Below, one piece after another: positions 59,873 through 61,362 of a stretch of 61,362 nucleotides of DNA. The stretch comes from Streptomyces longispororuber (lineage in GTDB: Bacteria; Actinomycetota; Actinomycetes; Streptomycetales; Streptomycetaceae). Numbering within the stretch: position 1 is the stretch's first letter; each line of letters begins with the position of its first letter. A model generated the notes under the pieces. It had not been told where the DNA came from. It made no database searches and saw only the letters and a list, made by a program, of their open reading frames with translations. A program made the position numbers and the translations under genes. The DNA lies in assembly GCF_014656095.1 (NCBI RefSeq), contig NZ_BNBT01000036.1, positions 1-61,362 on the forward strand, in the 5' to 3' direction.

Positions 59873-60656
59873 TCTCCGGGACGTCGGGGGTGCCCTGCCA
59901 GAAGCGGTAGAGGCGCTGCCCCCAGTACGTGTCCCACTCCTCGACGCCCAGGCCGCGCAGGATCGCGTCCACCGCGTCGAAGAACGCCTCGTTGACCTCC
60001 GGGATCCACAGGATGCCGAACACCGCGAGCAGGCCGAACGGCGCGAACGGCTCCACCTGGCGACGAATCGAGTACGACAGCCACGGCTCGATGACGCCGT
60101 AGCCGTCCAGGCCCGGCACCGGCAGGAAGTTCAGGATCGCCGCCGTCACCTGGAGCAGCGCGAGGAACGCCAGCGCGTACCGGAACGTGTCCGGGACGCC
60201 GTCCAGCGCGTCCAGCCAGAACGGCGCCGTGCACACGACCGCGAACAGGGCGTTCGTCAGCGGGCCCGCCGCCGAGATCAGACTGTGCCGCCAGCGGCCC
60301 CGGATCCGCTCCCGCTCGATGAACACCGCGCCGCCGGGCAGGCCGATCCCGCCCATCACGACGAAGAGGACCGGCAGCACGATGCTGAGCAGCGCGTGGG
60401 TGTACTTCAGCGGGTTCAGCGTGAGGTAGCCCTTCGCGCCGACGGAGATGTCGCCGCCGTGCAGGGCCGTGCGGGCGTGCGCGTACTCGTGCAGGCACAG
60501 GGACACCACCCACGCCGCCGTCACGAACAGGAAGACGGCGAAGCCCGGGTTGTCCGCGAACCCGGTCCAGGCGGCCCAGCCGCTCACCGCGGTGACGGCG
60601 GCGATGCCGAGGAAGACGGGGCTGACCCGGCGGTCGCCGTGGGTGTGGCCGGTCAT
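59862..60656 (-). CDS. Site-2 protease family membrane protein (M50)
   Basis: 264 residues. Zinc motif HEYAH in VVSLCLHEYAHARTALHGGD and the third ligand region NFLPVPGLDGYGVIEPW, with about six helices. M50 proteases cut within membranes to release regulators or to clear signal peptides; the short form without PDZ domain is common in actinobacteria. ATG 60656 (MTGHTHGDRR) is used; longer frames upstream are Arg/Pro-rich and uncharacteristic. Confidence 0.88.
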   Translation of the reverse strand: MTGHTHGDRRVSPVFLGIAAVTAVSGWAAWTGFADNPGFAVFLFVTAAWVVSLCLHEYAHARTALHGGDISVGAKGYLTLNPLKYTHALLSIVLPVLFVVMGGIGLPGGAVFIERERIRGRWRHSLISAAGPLTNALFAVVCTAPFWLDALDGVPDTFRYALAFLALLQVTAAILNFLPVPGLDGYGVIEPWLSYSIRRQVEPFAPFGLLAVFGILWIPEVNEAFFDAVDAILRGLGVEEWDTYWGQRLYRFWQGTPDVPEITG

Positions 60657-60873
60657 CGTGCGGAACTCCCGGGGTCGTGCGGTGCCGTACGCCCGGCGCG
60701 GGCGTCCCAGGCCACACCACCCGGCGCGGCCTGCCCGACCGTACAGCAGGAGTACGGGAACGTCCGGGGACGGTGCCGCGGTTCCCCGGCGGCGGCCGGG
60801 CGCGGCCCGGGTCGGGCGCCGCGCGGGCGGAGCCCGAACTCGGGTGCGGGGCGCGAGCGGTGACAATGGGAGC

Positions 60874-61362
60874 GTGCGCTACCGCGTTCTAGGCGTCACC
60901 CGGGCCCTGCGCCCCGACGGCACCCTCGTGCCCGTCGGCGGCGCCCGGCTGCGTGCCCTGCTCGCGGCGCTCGCCCGGCGGCCCGGGCGGACCGTGCCGG
61001 CCGCCGTCCTGGTCGACGACGTGTGGGGCGACGCGCCCCCGGCCGACGCGCCCGGCGCCCTCCAGGCCCTGGTCGGCCGGTTGCGGCGGGCGCTCGGCGC
61101 CGCCGCCATCGCCGCGGCCGAGGGCGGCGCGTGGGTCCGCGCCGCCCCCGACGACGTGGACGCCTACCGCTTCGAGCGCCTCGTCGGCGAGGGCACCCGC
61201 GCCCTCGCCGACGGGGACCCGGCCAAGGCCGCCGCCGCGCTGGACGACGCGCTCGCCCTCTGGCAGGGCGAGGCCTTCGCCGACCTGCCGGAGCGCGCCG
61301 CCGAGGCGTCCCGGTGGGCGGCCCGGCGCCTGGAGGCCCGGCGCGCCCGGCTCGCGGCGGCC
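60874..61362 (+). CDS. BTAD (SARP-like) transcriptional regulator, 3' truncated by window
   Basis: 163 residues visible, frame open to the window end. GTG 60874: RYRVLGVTRALRPDGTLVPV begins the OmpR-type winged helix (LLAALARRPGRTVPAAVLVD, DVWGDAPPADAPGALQALVG, RLRRALGAAAI), followed by the start of the bacterial transcriptional activation domain (VDAYRFERLVGEGTRALADG, LDDALALWQGEAFADLPERA). GACAAT six nt before GTG suggests leaderless transcription. Could be a pathway-specific activator or a larger BTAD-NB-ARC-TPR protein, depending on its unseen C-terminus. Confidence 0.87.
   Translation, partial: MRYRVLGVTRALRPDGTLVPVGGARLRALLAALARRPGRTVPAAVLVDDVWGDAPPADAPGALQALVGRLRRALGAAAIAAAEGGAWVRAAPDDVDAYRFERLVGEGTRALADGDPAKAAAALDDALALWQGEAFADLPERAAEASRWAARRLEARRARLAAA

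Noticed and set aside
1..61362. tRNA genes, riboswitches, transposases
   Set aside because: None recognised by eye on either strand; short or degenerate examples could have been missed without a covariance-model search.

Overview
The window comes from a high-GC actinomycete, almost certainly a Streptomyces. Third codon positions are nearly always G or C. Many genes start with GTG, and many have a TANNNT -10 element 6-7 bp before the start codon and no ribosome binding site, so their mRNAs are probably leaderless. The content is also typical of the genus: RNase H/acid phosphatase, rnpB, DUF6243, HtaA heme proteins, a SARP-like regulator, a DasR-type operator and DtxR/DmdR-type iron boxes.

Left part (1-8.6 kb) is core-like: an RNase H/phosphatase C-terminus, KDPG aldolase, YaaA, an RNB exonuclease, a MerR regulator coupled to a membrane protein, an AraC regulator beside an EamA exporter, and RNase P RNA, whose 5' end lies inside the exporter reading frame. 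From about 8.8 to 15.2 kb the composition becomes less GC-rich and less regular. This accessory stretch holds a frameshifted small gene, a HTH/TPR regulator divergent from three overlapping small genes and a Nudix-like gene with a degraded Nudix box, then coding remnants. It ends with a compact peptide-modification locus: a radical SAM/SPASM enzyme (12637-13812), an overlapping 46-residue candidate RiPP precursor with a single Cys (13754-13894), and an APH-fold kinase. This locus is the best candidate for an undescribed system.

15.2-19.6 kb holds an exported RHS/YD-repeat protein followed closely by a 44-residue single-helix membrane protein, plus a small secreted Cys-containing protein. 20-30 kb is a mix of regulators (STAS antagonist, winged helix, AraC), secreted proteins, a glycosyltransferase, an APH-like kinase, a methyltransferase, DoxX, an NTF2-like protein, PhzF and a lamin-tail protein. 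30-44 kb has an SDR with an inserted Gly/Pro loop, a Tat-exported PhoD phosphatase, an MFS exporter overlapping a serine hydrolase that seems to start at CTG, Rsm22, an RTX-like secreted protein, a lytic polysaccharide monooxygenase with an upstream DasR-like palindrome, a glycosidase-like gene broken by one in-frame TAG, DDAH, a DUF6243/TetR divergent pair with three matching operators, and GDPD.

45-55 kb is an iron/heme locus: a lipoprotein, an FTR1-like permease and hmuVUT on the minus strand, divergent across an iron box from two HtaA-domain surface proteins on the plus strand (one TM-anchored, one with a LAXTG-type sorting signal), and a heme oxygenase with its own iron box. Together these would capture heme at the surface, import it and release the iron under iron control. 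The right end has Map, a repeat-rich 870-bp spacer, a hypothetical, an intracellular sialidase-like protein, F420:NADP reductase, a small membrane protein, a site-2 protease and the start of a BTAD regulator cut by the window edge.

Spacers throughout carry a dispersed GC-rich repeat whose paired inverted copies would form very long hairpins, and several short tandem repeats.
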